NCBI RefSeq assembly: GCF_004342915.1
Contig: NZ_SLWL01000022.1
Location: 1 to 34,936, forward strand
Direction of reading: 5' to 3'
Length of the DNA stretch: 34,936 bases
From: Camelimonas lactis
GTDB taxonomy: Bacteria; Pseudomonadota; Alphaproteobacteria; Rhizobiales; Beijerinckiaceae
The notes beneath the pieces are model-generated. The model was not told the DNA's origin, did not search any database, and saw only the letters and a program-made list of their open reading frames with translations. Position 1 is the first letter of the stretch; every line of letters begins with the position of its first letter. The position numbers and the translations under genes were made by a program. Positions 16,339-22,605 of this stretch are shown here, piece by piece.

Positions 16339-17507
16339 CAGCGTCCTCCCGGTGGATCGAGAGGAAGCCGAGGTATTTCGGGATCGGATGCAGGAGTCTC
16401 GGGGAGATCGGGGGCCGGTCGGGGGGCGGACGGCCTGGCCGAAACGCTCTTTTTCGCGGCTATGCTGAGGCTTCTGGCAGCGTCGCGGATGAGGTTTTCC
16501 ACATCGCGCCCGCGCTCTTTAAGGTTAGATTCTTGGTTAGACTCTAAGTTAAGGGCGCGATTTCGTGTTTGATTTCCGCGCGTTACCCCCTGTTTGGGTT
16601 CCTGATAGCACGAGCCTCCGGTTCCCGATAGCACGATAGTCCGGGTTCCCGATAGCACGAGGCTATCCACAGGTTTTCCACAGGTCGGAGTGGGCTCGAA
16701 AGCGAGCAGCATGCGCCCGCCGATCTCGGTCTCAAGGGAGAGCCTGTAGCCCAGCAGTGGCTGGCGCCGGATGATGTCGCGCAGTTCGAAGGCGAAGCGC
16801 TTGAACGGCGACAGGCTGCCGGATTTCTGATGGAGATGGCGGAAGTCGAAACGCCAGCCGTCTCGCTGGCGGCCGCCGTGCTTGCGCACCAGGCGGTAGA
16901 GCCAGCGGTCGAGGCCGCCCGTCAGATCGAAATAGGCGCGGTCGATGGTCAGCACGAGGGCATCGTCGATAACGGCCTGGTAGAACCAGTCCGGGACGAT
17001 CATCTCGATGCCCTCGGGACGGCCGTTGCGGTCGGTGCGCTCCTGCCATTCGTTGATCCACGAGAAACGATGGCGACGGCCCTCGGCCGGCTGTCGGATC
17101 GAGGTGGACACCGTGGTCGATTGCAGCCGGTCGAGTGCTGCCTTCAGGCGCTGATAGTCGCGCACGCTGGTGCCACGCCCGACATAGGAAAGGATTTCGT
17201 ATGGCGTGGCAGCCATCAGCCGGGAAGTGCGAAGCCCGGCATCGCGGGCTTCGACGATCTGGCTTGCCGCCCAGATCAGGATATCGGCGTCCCAAATGGT
17301 CGCCATGCCGTGATCGGGGACGGCCTCGACCCGGATCGTTACATTGCCGGCGACGAAATCGATCGGCGCGACGCGATGGGTCTTGGAAAGGGAGAAGAAG
17401 GGATAGGCCATGAGATCCTGCGCGTCTCGTGGCGCGAAGTCGCCGGGGAGCGCCCGGAACAGATCGAGTTGTCCACGCTCCGAGAGGGACCGATGCCGCG
17501 CCGCCAT
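16338..17507 (-). CDS. repA: Replication initiator RepA (RPA family)
   Basis: A 389-residue plasmid-type replication initiator. The core reads PFFSLSKTHR, ATIWDADILIWAASQI, and YQRLKAALDRLQSTTVSTSIR, typical of the RPA family of alphaproteobacterial plasmids and ICEs. DNA-binding winged-helix regions are expected across residues 80-270. From about 280 on, the protein includes a repeated peptide (VLSGTRTIVLSGT) because this DNA holds the iterons of an embedded oriV. The start at 17507 has no clear ribosome binding site. An alternative ATG exists near 17411. Family members usually carry the extra N-terminus, so 17507 is kept. Confidence 0.92.
   Translation of the reverse strand: MAARHRSLSERGQLDLFRALPGDFAPRDAQDLMAYPFFSLSKTHRVAPIDFVAGNVTIRVEAVPDHGMATIWDADILIWAASQIVEARDAGLRTSRLMAATPYEILSYVGRGTSVRDYQRLKAALDRLQSTTVSTSIRQPAEGRRHRFSWINEWQERTDRNGRPEGIEMIVPDWFYQAVIDDALVLTIDRAYFDLTGGLDRWLYRLVRKHGGRQRDGWRFDFRHLHQKSGSLSPFKRFAFELRDIIRRQPLLGYRLSLETEIGGRMLLAFEPTPTCGKPVDSLVLSGTRTIVLSGTGGSCYQEPKQGVTRGNQTRNRALNLESNQESNLKERGRDVENLIRDAARSLSIAAKKSVSARPSAPRPAPDLPETPASDPEIPRLPLDPPGGR
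16523..16545 (+). repeat. AT-rich direct repeat, probable DNA unwinding element
   Basis: GGTTAGATTCT (16523-16533) and GGTTAGACTCT (16535-16545) are near-identical 11-mers 12 bp apart, in a locally AT-rich stretch running to about 16580 inside an otherwise GC-rich gene. They sit beside the iterons and DnaA-box-like sites, as the melting region of an iteron origin normally does. Confidence 0.6.
16597..16682 (+). other. oriV: Candidate oriV: three iterons and two DnaA-box-like sites inside repA
   Basis: GGTTCCCGATAGCACGA occurs at 16620-16636 and 16644-16660. A one-mismatch copy (GGTTCCTG...) is at 16597-16613. The unit spacing is 23-24 bp, about two helix turns. Immediately after come CTATCCACA (16663-16671) and TTTTCCACA (16674-16682), each one mismatch from the DnaA box TTATCCACA and spaced 11 bp apart. 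With the AT-rich repeats at 16523-16545 this is a complete iteron-origin layout. It lies within the repA reading frame, where it encodes a repeated peptide. Confidence 0.75.
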
Positions 17508-17525
17508 TCGAAAAACCGGCCGCGA

Positions 17526-17807
17526 TCAGCGTGCGTAGCGGCCAGGCTGCGGAACGGCGGGCAGCGCATGGCGCTTCGCCGGCAGCACCTGGCCACGCGG
17601 ATCGGAGGTCGAGGTGACAGCGCCAAGTGCGGCCCAGGCTTCAAGATCGTCCACGGCGTAGACGACGCGCCCACCCAGCTTGCGATACGAAGGACCAGTC
17701 CCGTAGGTCCGATGCTTTTCAAGGGTTCGAGCGGAGAGGCTGAGGAATTCAGCGGCCTCCTTGGTGCGAAGGAAGCGCGGCGGCAAAATGACGGGATCGG
17801 GTCGCAT
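17526..17807 (-). CDS. AlpA/MerR-like HTH protein, candidate excisionase (RdfS-like)
   Basis: A 93-residue protein with an AlpA/excisionase-type winged helix at residues 13-60 (FLRTKEAAEFLSLSARTLEKHR, then a wing and VVYAVDDLEAWAA). A GGAGG site precedes the start. In ICEMlSymR7A a protein of this general class, RdfS, is the recombination directionality factor and is activated by FseA. Here the gene directly follows an FseA-like gene and heads the repA/parA/traF operon, which supports an RdfS-like role. No integrase or att site is in the window to confirm it, so a purely regulatory role is possible. Confidence 0.82.
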   Translation of the reverse strand: MRPDPVILPPRFLRTKEAAEFLSLSARTLEKHRTYGTGPSYRKLGGRVVYAVDDLEAWAALGAVTSTSDPRGQVLPAKRHALPAVPQPGRYAR

Positions 17808-17888
17808 GGGGCGGGCCTCCGTGGGGTTGCGGGCGGCGGCCGCGGATTAGCGGCGGACGGCGATCACGGTGGCGGAGGGAAGCCTTCA

Positions 17889-17929
17889 GGGGGGATGGGG
17901 AACTAAGGGGGACGAAAATCCCCACCCCC
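17889..17929. promoter_or_regulatory. G/C-block inverted repeat between the activator and rdfS-like genes
   Basis: In the 138-bp gap between the FseA-like and AlpA-like genes, a run GGGGGGATGGGGA (17889-17901) faces TCCCCACCCCC (17919-17929) with one G-T style mismatch. It could be the transcript end of the activator or part of the control region of the AlpA-like gene. The sequence does not decide between the two. Confidence 0.4.
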
Positions 17930-17945
17930 GGCTCACCAAAAACAG

Positions 17946-18708
17946 TTAGGATCGATGGCGGTGACGCAGCAATTGGAGATAACCGCCGCTGGTCATGGCG
18001 AAACTACCTTCGACGAGCCCTATGACGGCATCGCGCAGAGAAGATGTTTTCCATGGTTCGGCGGCGATACGCGCATCACCATAGATGGCGATCGCGATTT
18101 CGCGGTAAGTCGCCCCGTCCAGGCGCGCGTCGAATGCGCGCAGCATCTGGCGGATACGCCGCCGGCGCTGCGACGTCAGCCGCATGTCTGTGGGGACACG
18201 ACGGCGAAACAGCATCGCGCAAAAGCGGCTCAGCGCATGAAGCCGATCCAACGCGGCGGCATCGAGGATCAGAACAGCGACAAGGATGCCGCCGGATGGG
18301 GCATCGATACGGGTGACTTCGAGGCGTTCACCGGCAACGTCGATCCGCAGATGGAGAGCATCGATGCGGTCAAAGGAGTGCGCGCGGATGAAATCCTCAG
18401 CAGCGGCGGAATCGCCTGAAGCGAGGGACATCCTGTGGAGTAGAATTGCCCCAGGGTCGGCATTCGGGGTCCAGAAGATAGGATGATCGAGTGCTGTGTG
18501 CCGGGGATCGGCGGCGAAAGCACAACCCCCATTGTTCGGCGACGGCACGAGCCTGATCGCTATCAAGTTGCCCGCGCGCAGCGAGGCTCTCGTAGGCTTT
18601 CCGGTAATCCAAGTTTCGCCGAAGGAATTCCCAAGCAAGCTCGGACGTCGTCAATCGATCAATAAAGTCATAGTCGGCGTCGGACCGCCAGTCATGTTGT
18701 TCAGGCAT
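17946..18708 (-). CDS. fseA: FseA-type excision activator, made by +1 frameshift (DUF6499-DUF2285)
   Basis: Two overlapping frames encode the halves of one protein. The first starts at 18708 (SD GGAGG) with the DUF6499-like block DWRSDADYDF...LAWEFLRRN and reaches WGLCF at residue 64. The DUF2285 half is open in the +1 frame and continues AADPRHTALDHPIFW to 17946. Reading UUU (18519-18517), slipping to UUC (18518-18516) and resuming at GCC (18515) gives a 253-residue fusion that reads like the usual single-chain family members. In ICEMlSymR7A, msi172 and msi171 are fused by +1 slippage of tRNA-Phe from UUU to UUC to make FseA, the activator of rdfS. The same geometry here, next to an RdfS-like gene, supports orthologous function. 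Confidence 0.85.
18397..18708 (-). CDS. Unshifted product of the fseA locus (Msi172-like)
   Basis: Without frameshifting, translation from 18708 gives 103 residues. The first 64 are the conserved DUF6499-like domain. The remaining 39 are an out-of-frame Arg/Pro/Ser-rich tail with no family character, ending at 18397. This corresponds to Msi172 of the R7A system and should be the main product if slippage is infrequent. Confidence 0.75.
   Translation of the reverse strand: MPEQHDWRSDADYDFIDRLTTSELAWEFLRRNLDYRKAYESLAARGQLDSDQARAVAEQWGLCFRRRSPAHSTRSSYLLDPECRPWGNSTPQDVPRFRRFRRC
18513..18522 (-). promoter_or_regulatory. +1 programmed frameshift site UUU-C
   Basis: On the coding strand the sequence is TGC TTT C GCC. 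tRNA-Phe (anticodon GAA) can move from UUU to the better-pairing UUC, after which GCC starts the DUF2285 frame. The site falls exactly at the junction of the two conserved domains and directly after the conserved WGLxF motif, where the R7A frameshift was mapped. Confidence 0.82.
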
Positions 18709-18835
18709 CCCCTGACCTCCACATACGCTTTACGACTGTGGGCAATGCAAGGGCTACGATCTCAAGTTGCTTTGGTTTTGGGAACAACGAAGGTGGCGTA
18801 ACGTGATGCGGGTTCTGCACCACCTGGATCGAAGG

Positions 18836-19099
18836 TCAGTGAAGGGCGGCGCGCATCAGGCTGGAATAGCCCTGCTCGGCCATCCACTTCGCCCGAGCCA
18901 GATGCGAGGCGTAGATTCGATGGGCGCGTTCTGCGTCTTTCCTGGGATCAAGGCGCAAGACCAACTCGGCAACCTCCTGCCAATCCGCGCCATCGGCCTC
19001 CGCATCGAGAAGACGCAGATACAGCTTTAGATGCGCCCGGTCGTAGGCGGTGAGCTCCGCGTCAGCCGGCGGATGGTCCATGAGCAAGTTTTTGATCAC
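18836..19099 (-). CDS. Small DUF2285 protein, QseM-like antiactivator candidate
   Basis: An 87-residue acidic helical protein: LTAYDRAHLKLYLRLLDAEADG, WQEVAELVLRLDP, then SHLARAKWMAEQGY, all typical of stand-alone DUF2285 proteins. In ICEMlSymR7A the small antiactivator QseM binds and blocks TraR and FseA. The position beside the fseA frames and a Cro-like gene fits that role. The GTG at 19099, preceded by a weak GGGGA, is taken as start. An ATG at 19081 lacks any SD. No TraR is present in the window, so FseA is the visible target. Confidence 0.78.
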   Translation of the reverse strand: MIKNLLMDHPPADAELTAYDRAHLKLYLRLLDAEADGADWQEVAELVLRLDPRKDAERAHRIYASHLARAKWMAEQGYSSLMRAALH

Positions 19100-19123
19100 A
19101 CGATCCCCACTACTGAACCCTAT

Positions 19124-19135
19124 CCAATGTATTGG
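19124..19135. promoter_or_regulatory. Candidate operator upstream of the QseM-like gene
   Basis: CCAATGTATTGG at 19124-19135 has 5-bp arms in perfect inverted symmetry about a 2-bp centre. It lies in the 113-bp spacer between the HTH gene and the QseM-like gene, 25 nt before the GTG start. A small Cro-like repressor encoded next door makes it a reasonable operator candidate. Confidence 0.45.
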
Positions 19136-19212
19136 TGCTTGTTAACGGATTTGTGATGGCAAAACAGAGGTGGAAGCCGCGAATACGACGCCTCCCTACA
19201 GTCGGGACAGGA

Positions 19213-19449
19213 TTAGAGAATTTCGCGAACAAGCATAACTCCCACACCACGATCGGAATTGAGGAAGACGATGCCGTTGTCTTCGAAAGACCGACGAACC
19301 TGATCGCGTGTGGTCTCGTATACCTCGAAGCCGCTTTCGGATTCGAGGCGTTTGAGGGCGGTCAATGATACACGGGCCTTGTCGGCGAGCGTCTCCTGCG
19401 TCCAACCAAGCAACGCGCGCGCGGCCCGAGATTGTCGGGCGGTGATCAT
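19213..19449 (-). CDS. Cro/CI-type HTH repressor, QseC-like candidate
   Basis: A 78-residue protein with a five-helix XRE-type HTH in its first 45 residues (RAARALLGWTQETLADKARVSLTALKRLE) and a short C-terminal part ending GIVFLNSDRGVGVMLVRE. In ICEMlSymR7A the Cro-like QseC controls expression of the antiactivator QseM. This gene lies just upstream of a QseM-like gene but on the same strand. The ribosome binding site GGAGGTGATC is a near-perfect match to the 16S 3' end and is part of a 20-bp palindrome that also covers the ATG. Confidence 0.85.
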   Translation of the reverse strand: MITARQSRAARALLGWTQETLADKARVSLTALKRLESESGFEVYETTRDQVRRSFEDNGIVFLNSDRGVGVMLVREIL

Positions 19450-19460
19450 GCATGATCACC
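19441..19460. promoter_or_regulatory. 20-bp perfect palindrome over SD and start codon of the HTH gene
   Basis: GGTGATCATG followed by its exact reverse complement spans 19441-19460. It contains most of the Shine-Dalgarno sequence and the ATG at 19449. It could be the operator through which the HTH protein represses its own synthesis, or an mRNA hairpin masking the ribosome site. Confidence 0.6.
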
Positions 19461-19649
19461 TCCCACATGGACCTACGCACATTCCAAAACTACGGCTATT
19501 TTAGTCGTTCTTGCCGTGATAATCCAGAAAAACCCTATTTGACTCAGCGAATCCGGCGAACGGCCGCGAACTGATTCGGTTTCGGTAAACGCCGGCCTGG
19601 TGGCCCATGCGGGGCCACCGCCCGCAGGCGGTGGCCAACGCCGCCCGGC

Positions 19650-19814
19650 TCAAGCGAACGGGTCTATCTCGTTGATGACGGTATCGTCTTCTCCGTCGTA
19701 TTCGGCGGCGGGCATCACGCTGAGCGTACCGTCGCCGGCGCGGAAGACGACGATAGTGACCATCAGGGTGGCGGCGAGGCTGAAGGCGAAGGCGTGGGCA
19801 TCTGCAAGGGACAT
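19650..19814 (-). CDS. Small hypothetical protein, 54 residues
   Basis: A short gene with a clear AGGAG site 7 nt before the ATG at 19814. The product starts MSLADAHAFAFSLAATLMV, has one hydrophobic stretch at about residues 8-24, and ends with an acidic tail (EYDGEEDTVINEIDPFA). It may be a small membrane-associated protein. I do not recognise a family. A stable hairpin at 19835-19852 stands 20 nt before the start, as in front of ssb. Confidence 0.65.
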   Translation of the reverse strand: MSLADAHAFAFSLAATLMVTIVVFRAGDGTLSVMPAAEYDGEDDTVINEIDPFA

Positions 19815-19834
19815 TTTCCGGCTCCTGTTTGGAG

Positions 19835-19852
19835 GCGGGGACCATTCCCCGC
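19835..19852 (-). promoter_or_regulatory. 5' leader hairpin, GGTCCC type (54-residue gene)
   Basis: A 7-bp stem (GCGGGGA/TCCCCGC) with a 4-nt loop, read on the minus strand, ends 20 nt before the ATG at 19814. The hairpin and following bases (CAAAC.GGAG...GAAAATG) resemble the leader of ssb at 21971-21989. Confidence 0.55.
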
Positions 19853-20408
19853 TCGACAGGCGCCTGATGTGTTTTGGTCTCGGCCGCGATCACCGCCGAG
19901 GCGAAGCCTCGCGCGGCGGCATGCTTCGCATAGTCCGACCCTTCATGGGTTGATCGCGGAAGGCCGGGATTGAAACCAAGGTTGCGTCTCAAAGAGCGGG
20001 GTGGTCTTTGCCGCCGTAGTCGGAAAATGATTTGCCGATGCCTTTCGCTGTGCCTTGGCTTGTTGGCCCCGTTCCGGTGTCGTTCGTCATTTCGACGGCC
20101 GCCGCCAGCACTGTCGGATCTGGGCAGGATAAGATGGCGAGTTCCTTTGCCATCCGTGGATCAGGCCGCGAAGCAGGAATACGGCACGATCCATAGCGTA
20201 GTCAGCGTTCGAGTCAGACCTGGCCGGGAGAAGAGGATGGGTTTGGGAAGGAGAAGGAGGGAACCGTCTCTCCTTCCCATGGGAGGGAGTTTGAGGGAGG
20301 GGCTTGCCTTTCCCTCATGGGGTGAGCGACGAGAGGGGTCGGCGCAGCCCCCCTTTCGTCAGTGCTGGCGGCCGGTCGATCCGGCTGTCAGCGCTCCCGC
20401 AGAGGCAA
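19853..20408. other. Intergenic stretch without a supported gene; repeat block R1
   Basis: No open frame here has convincing codon use or a ribosome site. It holds a 7-bp inverted repeat (GCGAAGC 19901-19907, GCTTCGC 19923-19929). From about 20221 to 20400 there is a G-run-rich block that shares order and wording with a block at about 21200-21360 (GAGAGGGG..GGC, then CCGGTnnATCCGGCTG). The plus-strand frame from 19970 is Arg/Ser-rich and is rejected as a gene. Confidence 0.5.
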
Positions 20409-20440
20409 AGACCAGAGGCGGCGAATGCCGCCTCTGGTCT
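20409..20440 (-). terminator. Hairpin terminator after the 181-residue gene
   Basis: A perfect 14-bp stem (AGACCAGAGGCGGC, 20409-20422, and its complement 20427-20440) with a 4-nt loop starts 5 nt after the stop at 20446. On the minus strand it is followed by TTTGCC, a weak T tract. Confidence 0.7.
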
Positions 20441-20445
20441 GCGTC

Positions 20446-20991
20446 TCACGGCTTGCTGTCGCAGTCGTCACCGTTGACGAAGACATAGATTGCGGAAAAT
20501 TCCTCGCCTTCATCGTAACCATGCAGGTCTTCGTAGCATTCCTCGTCAATGTCGTCAGGATCGTGTTCAACGGACGACGGAGCCGATGTAGGGTATTCCT
20601 GCTGCGGTAGTTCCAAGCCGATGGCATCGATAGGAATGCCGAGCTTTCTTTCGATCCTATCAAGCAGAAGGCGAAACTCCTTCATCTCGCAGGGAACATG
20701 ATCCCAAAGGTCCGAGCCTTTCGGCTCGCGCCAGTAATATTCATAGTTTTCGCGATGATTGCCGAAATCCTCGTCCAGTTCCGCGACCTTGGCCGGATCG
20801 GTATTGAGGATGAAGCGGCGTTCCGCTGCCAAAGCCTCGCGGGTGTAGGTGATGAATTGTGCGAGGAAATTTTCGAGGTAGTCATGCAGCGCCCGTTCGA
20901 GAGCCGTGTTGCAATCGAGACGATTGACCAGAACGTCGATCCGAAGCGCGGCAGCATCGGCATACATCTTGAGAAAATTCAATTCAGACAT
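20446..20991 (-). CDS. Hypothetical protein, 181 residues
   Basis: The start at 20991 has a strong AAAGGAGG site 6 nt upstream. The product begins MSELNFLKMYADAAALRIDVL, is helical and acidic, and ends in a very acidic region (DPDDIDEECYEDLHGYDEGEEF). No domain is recognised. The SD forms the 3' arm of a 9-bp hairpin, so expression may be controlled at translation. It is a monocistronic unit between its own hairpin leader and terminator. Confidence 0.8.
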   Translation of the reverse strand: MSELNFLKMYADAAALRIDVLVNRLDCNTALERALHDYLENFLAQFITYTREALAAERRFILNTDPAKVAELDEDFGNHRENYEYYWREPKGSDLWDHVPCEMKEFRLLLDRIERKLGIPIDAIGLELPQQEYPTSAPSSVEHDPDDIDEECYEDLHGYDEGEEFSAIYVFVNGDDCDSKP

Positions 20992-20999
20992 GGAAGCCT

Positions 21000-21023
21000 C
21001 CTTTGCGTTATCTGACGCAAAGG
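21000..21023 (-). promoter_or_regulatory. mRNA hairpin covering the ribosome binding site
   Basis: CCTTTGCGT and ACGCAAAGG form a perfect 9-bp stem with a 6-nt loop. On the minus-strand mRNA the 3' arm contains the AAAGG of the AAAGGAGG site for the gene starting at 20991, so the folded form would hide the site. Confidence 0.6.
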
Positions 21024-21506
21024 TGTCTGCATTGGCGACCCAAGGGGTCAAGGATCGCAACGCGACCGGCGGAGCCGGCGAGTGGGGGAGCCGAAATGCG
21101 TTAGCATTTTGGGGGGACCACGAAGTCCTTTACGCCGCAGGGGCGAATGCGACAATCGGAAGTCAGATAGAGAAGCCCCGCGGCGCCGACCAGGCGCCGC
21201 GTCCGTATGGGCTGGGGAGGTTTGGAGGGGGTGGACCACCCCCTTCATGGGTGGGGGGTCAAGGGGGCGGGGCTCGCCCTGCCCCTTTCGGGGAGAGTCA
21301 TGAGAGGGGCGGCTTTCCCCCTTCTCATGAGGAGATCCGGCCGGTAGATCCGGCTGGAGGGCCTATCCATACAGTCCGAGGTCACGATCACCGACAAGCG
21401 GAGGGAGCATAGGCACCCCTCTCTTCGCGGCGTCTGCGCTCAGCTTCCCCGAGCAGAGGCGGCATTATTTGGCGCGGAAGCGGTGGTGTTCTGCCGCGAA
21501 CATGGG
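21024..21506. other. Intergenic stretch without a supported gene; repeat block R2
   Basis: It contains a small hairpin AAATGC-gtta-GCATTT near 21095-21112 and a series of G-run/C-run segments from about 21200 to 21360 that parallel block R1 at 20221-20400. No frame has a credible start site or coding character. Confidence 0.5.
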
Positions 21507-21532
21507 AAAACCCGGCGGCTTGCGCCGCCGGG
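21507..21532 (-). terminator. Intrinsic terminator after ssb
   Basis: A 9-bp GC stem (CCCGGCGGC 21511-21519, GCCGCCGGG 21524-21532) with a TTGC/GCAA loop is followed on the minus strand by TTTT (21510-21507). It lies 15 nt after the ssb stop. Confidence 0.8.
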
Positions 21533-21547
21533 CCTTTGGCACCCCGC

Positions 21548-21949
21548 TCAGAACGGGATGTCATCGTCGAAATCGCGCTGTCCTTCACCGTTCTCGGTCT
21601 GCTTCGCTCGCGTCAGGAACGTGACCGACTCGGCGATGATCTCGGTGCCGTAGCGGTCATTGCCCTGCTGGTCGGTCCATTTCGTGTAATGGATGCGGCC
21701 CTCCACCAGTACCTTCATGCCCTTACTGCAATGCTCCTGGACCGTCTTGCCAACGCCGTTGAAGGCGATGACGCGATGCCATTCGGTATCCTGGACCCGG
21801 TAGCCGTTCTCGTCTCGGACAACCCGGCCTTCCGAATAGCGTGGGCGCGAGGTTGCGAGCGTGAAGTGGGTGATGCTGGTGCCGCCCTGGGTAGTGCGGG
21901 TTTCGGGGTCCTGGCCGATGTTGCCGGCAAGAATGGCGATGTTTGTCAT
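21548..21949 (-). CDS. ssb: Single-stranded DNA-binding protein
   Basis: A 133-residue SSB. The OB-fold begins MTNIAILAGNIGQDPE, contains HRVIAFNGVGKTV and KVLVEGRIHYTKW, and the protein ends in the acidic tip DFDDDIPF that binds partner proteins. The linker is short compared with chromosomal SSB, as in many plasmid copies. The ATG at 21949 has a GGAG site at 8 nt. SSB genes are common in the leading region of conjugative elements, where they protect incoming single strands. A leader hairpin precedes it and a terminator follows, so it is its own unit. Confidence 0.95.
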   Translation of the reverse strand: MTNIAILAGNIGQDPETRTTQGGTSITHFTLATSRPRYSEGRVVRDENGYRVQDTEWHRVIAFNGVGKTVQEHCSKGMKVLVEGRIHYTKWTDQQGNDRYGTEIIAESVTFLTRAKQTENGEGQRDFDDDIPF

Positions 21950-21970
21950 TTTCGTATCTCCGTTGCACCT

Positions 21971-21989
21971 CGGAGGGACCATCCCTCCG
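21971..21989 (-). promoter_or_regulatory. 5' leader hairpin, GGTCCC type (ssb)
   Basis: CGGAGGGA and TCCCTCCG form a perfect 8-bp stem with a 3-nt loop that ends 21 nt before the ssb ATG. Together with the following CAACGGAG...CGAAAATG it resembles the leader of the 54-residue gene at 19835-19852. Confidence 0.55.
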
Positions 21990-22605
21990 ACGAGACCCGG
22001 CCAAGGCCGTCGGGAGATGCTTGCACTGGCGTTTCAAGCGGCAGCTTGACCCGTAAGGCCCGGAGTGGGGCGGGCAGGCGCTTGCGCCAACTCGGTCCGG
22101 AGCCGCGCGGGTTGCGGTCAGAAACCGAACGGTCTTAGGGGATCAGTCAGTCGGAGGGATTGGTGCCTTTGAGAGCACAAACGGAGATATGCGGCGCAAA
22201 CCATCGTCCTTGCCGGTAACAGCGTGGTGCCAGGCTCCGTGCTGAAACCCTTATCAGATCGGTGCGCCTGCAAGAGCCTCTTCACCCGTGACCTCATGCC
22301 GCCAGCCGGAAGGCCGGCAGTCCGGACGTAGCCGTAACGGCTATCGGGTTTCAGGCACATGGCGCCGTTCCAGGCTCGCCGGCTGAAGGGACGATCCAGT
22401 AGTATTGAGAGACGGAAACATGAAGGTGTTCGCGGTTGCCCCCCGCTATACGGATACCGGACCGATGCGGAAGGTGCTGACCGTAACATCGCGCGGGATT
22501 GTCGTTCGGTGACCGCCTTCCCCTGCCGGGCGAAGCAGGCCGCGAATGAGGATGACGAACACCGCGCTGATCTGCCATCTCTCATCTGGGCGGGTGACAA
22601 AGAAA
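21990..22605. other. Intergenic stretch of about 600 bp, no certain gene
   Basis: No frame here has both a good ribosome site and recognisable product. A plus-strand frame at 22420-22512 would encode a 30-residue basic peptide (MKVFAVAPRYTDTGPM...) with plausible codons but a poor ribosome site. A T-tract terminator on the plus strand follows at 22606-22630, so some plus-strand RNA may come from here. Confidence 0.4.

Noticed and set aside
16597-16660. Repeats inside repA as a CRISPR-like array
   Set aside because: Three 17-bp units with 6-7 bp gaps and nearby DnaA-like boxes fit iterons. There are no spacers of CRISPR length.
19501-19992. Minus-strand open frame of 163 codons
   Set aside because: Arg-rich and in a different frame from the well-supported 54-residue gene with a good ribosome site inside it.
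19970-20488. Plus-strand open frame of 172 codons
   Set aside because: Arg/Ser/Pro-rich with no ribosome site. It crosses a terminator hairpin and the end of a minus-strand gene.
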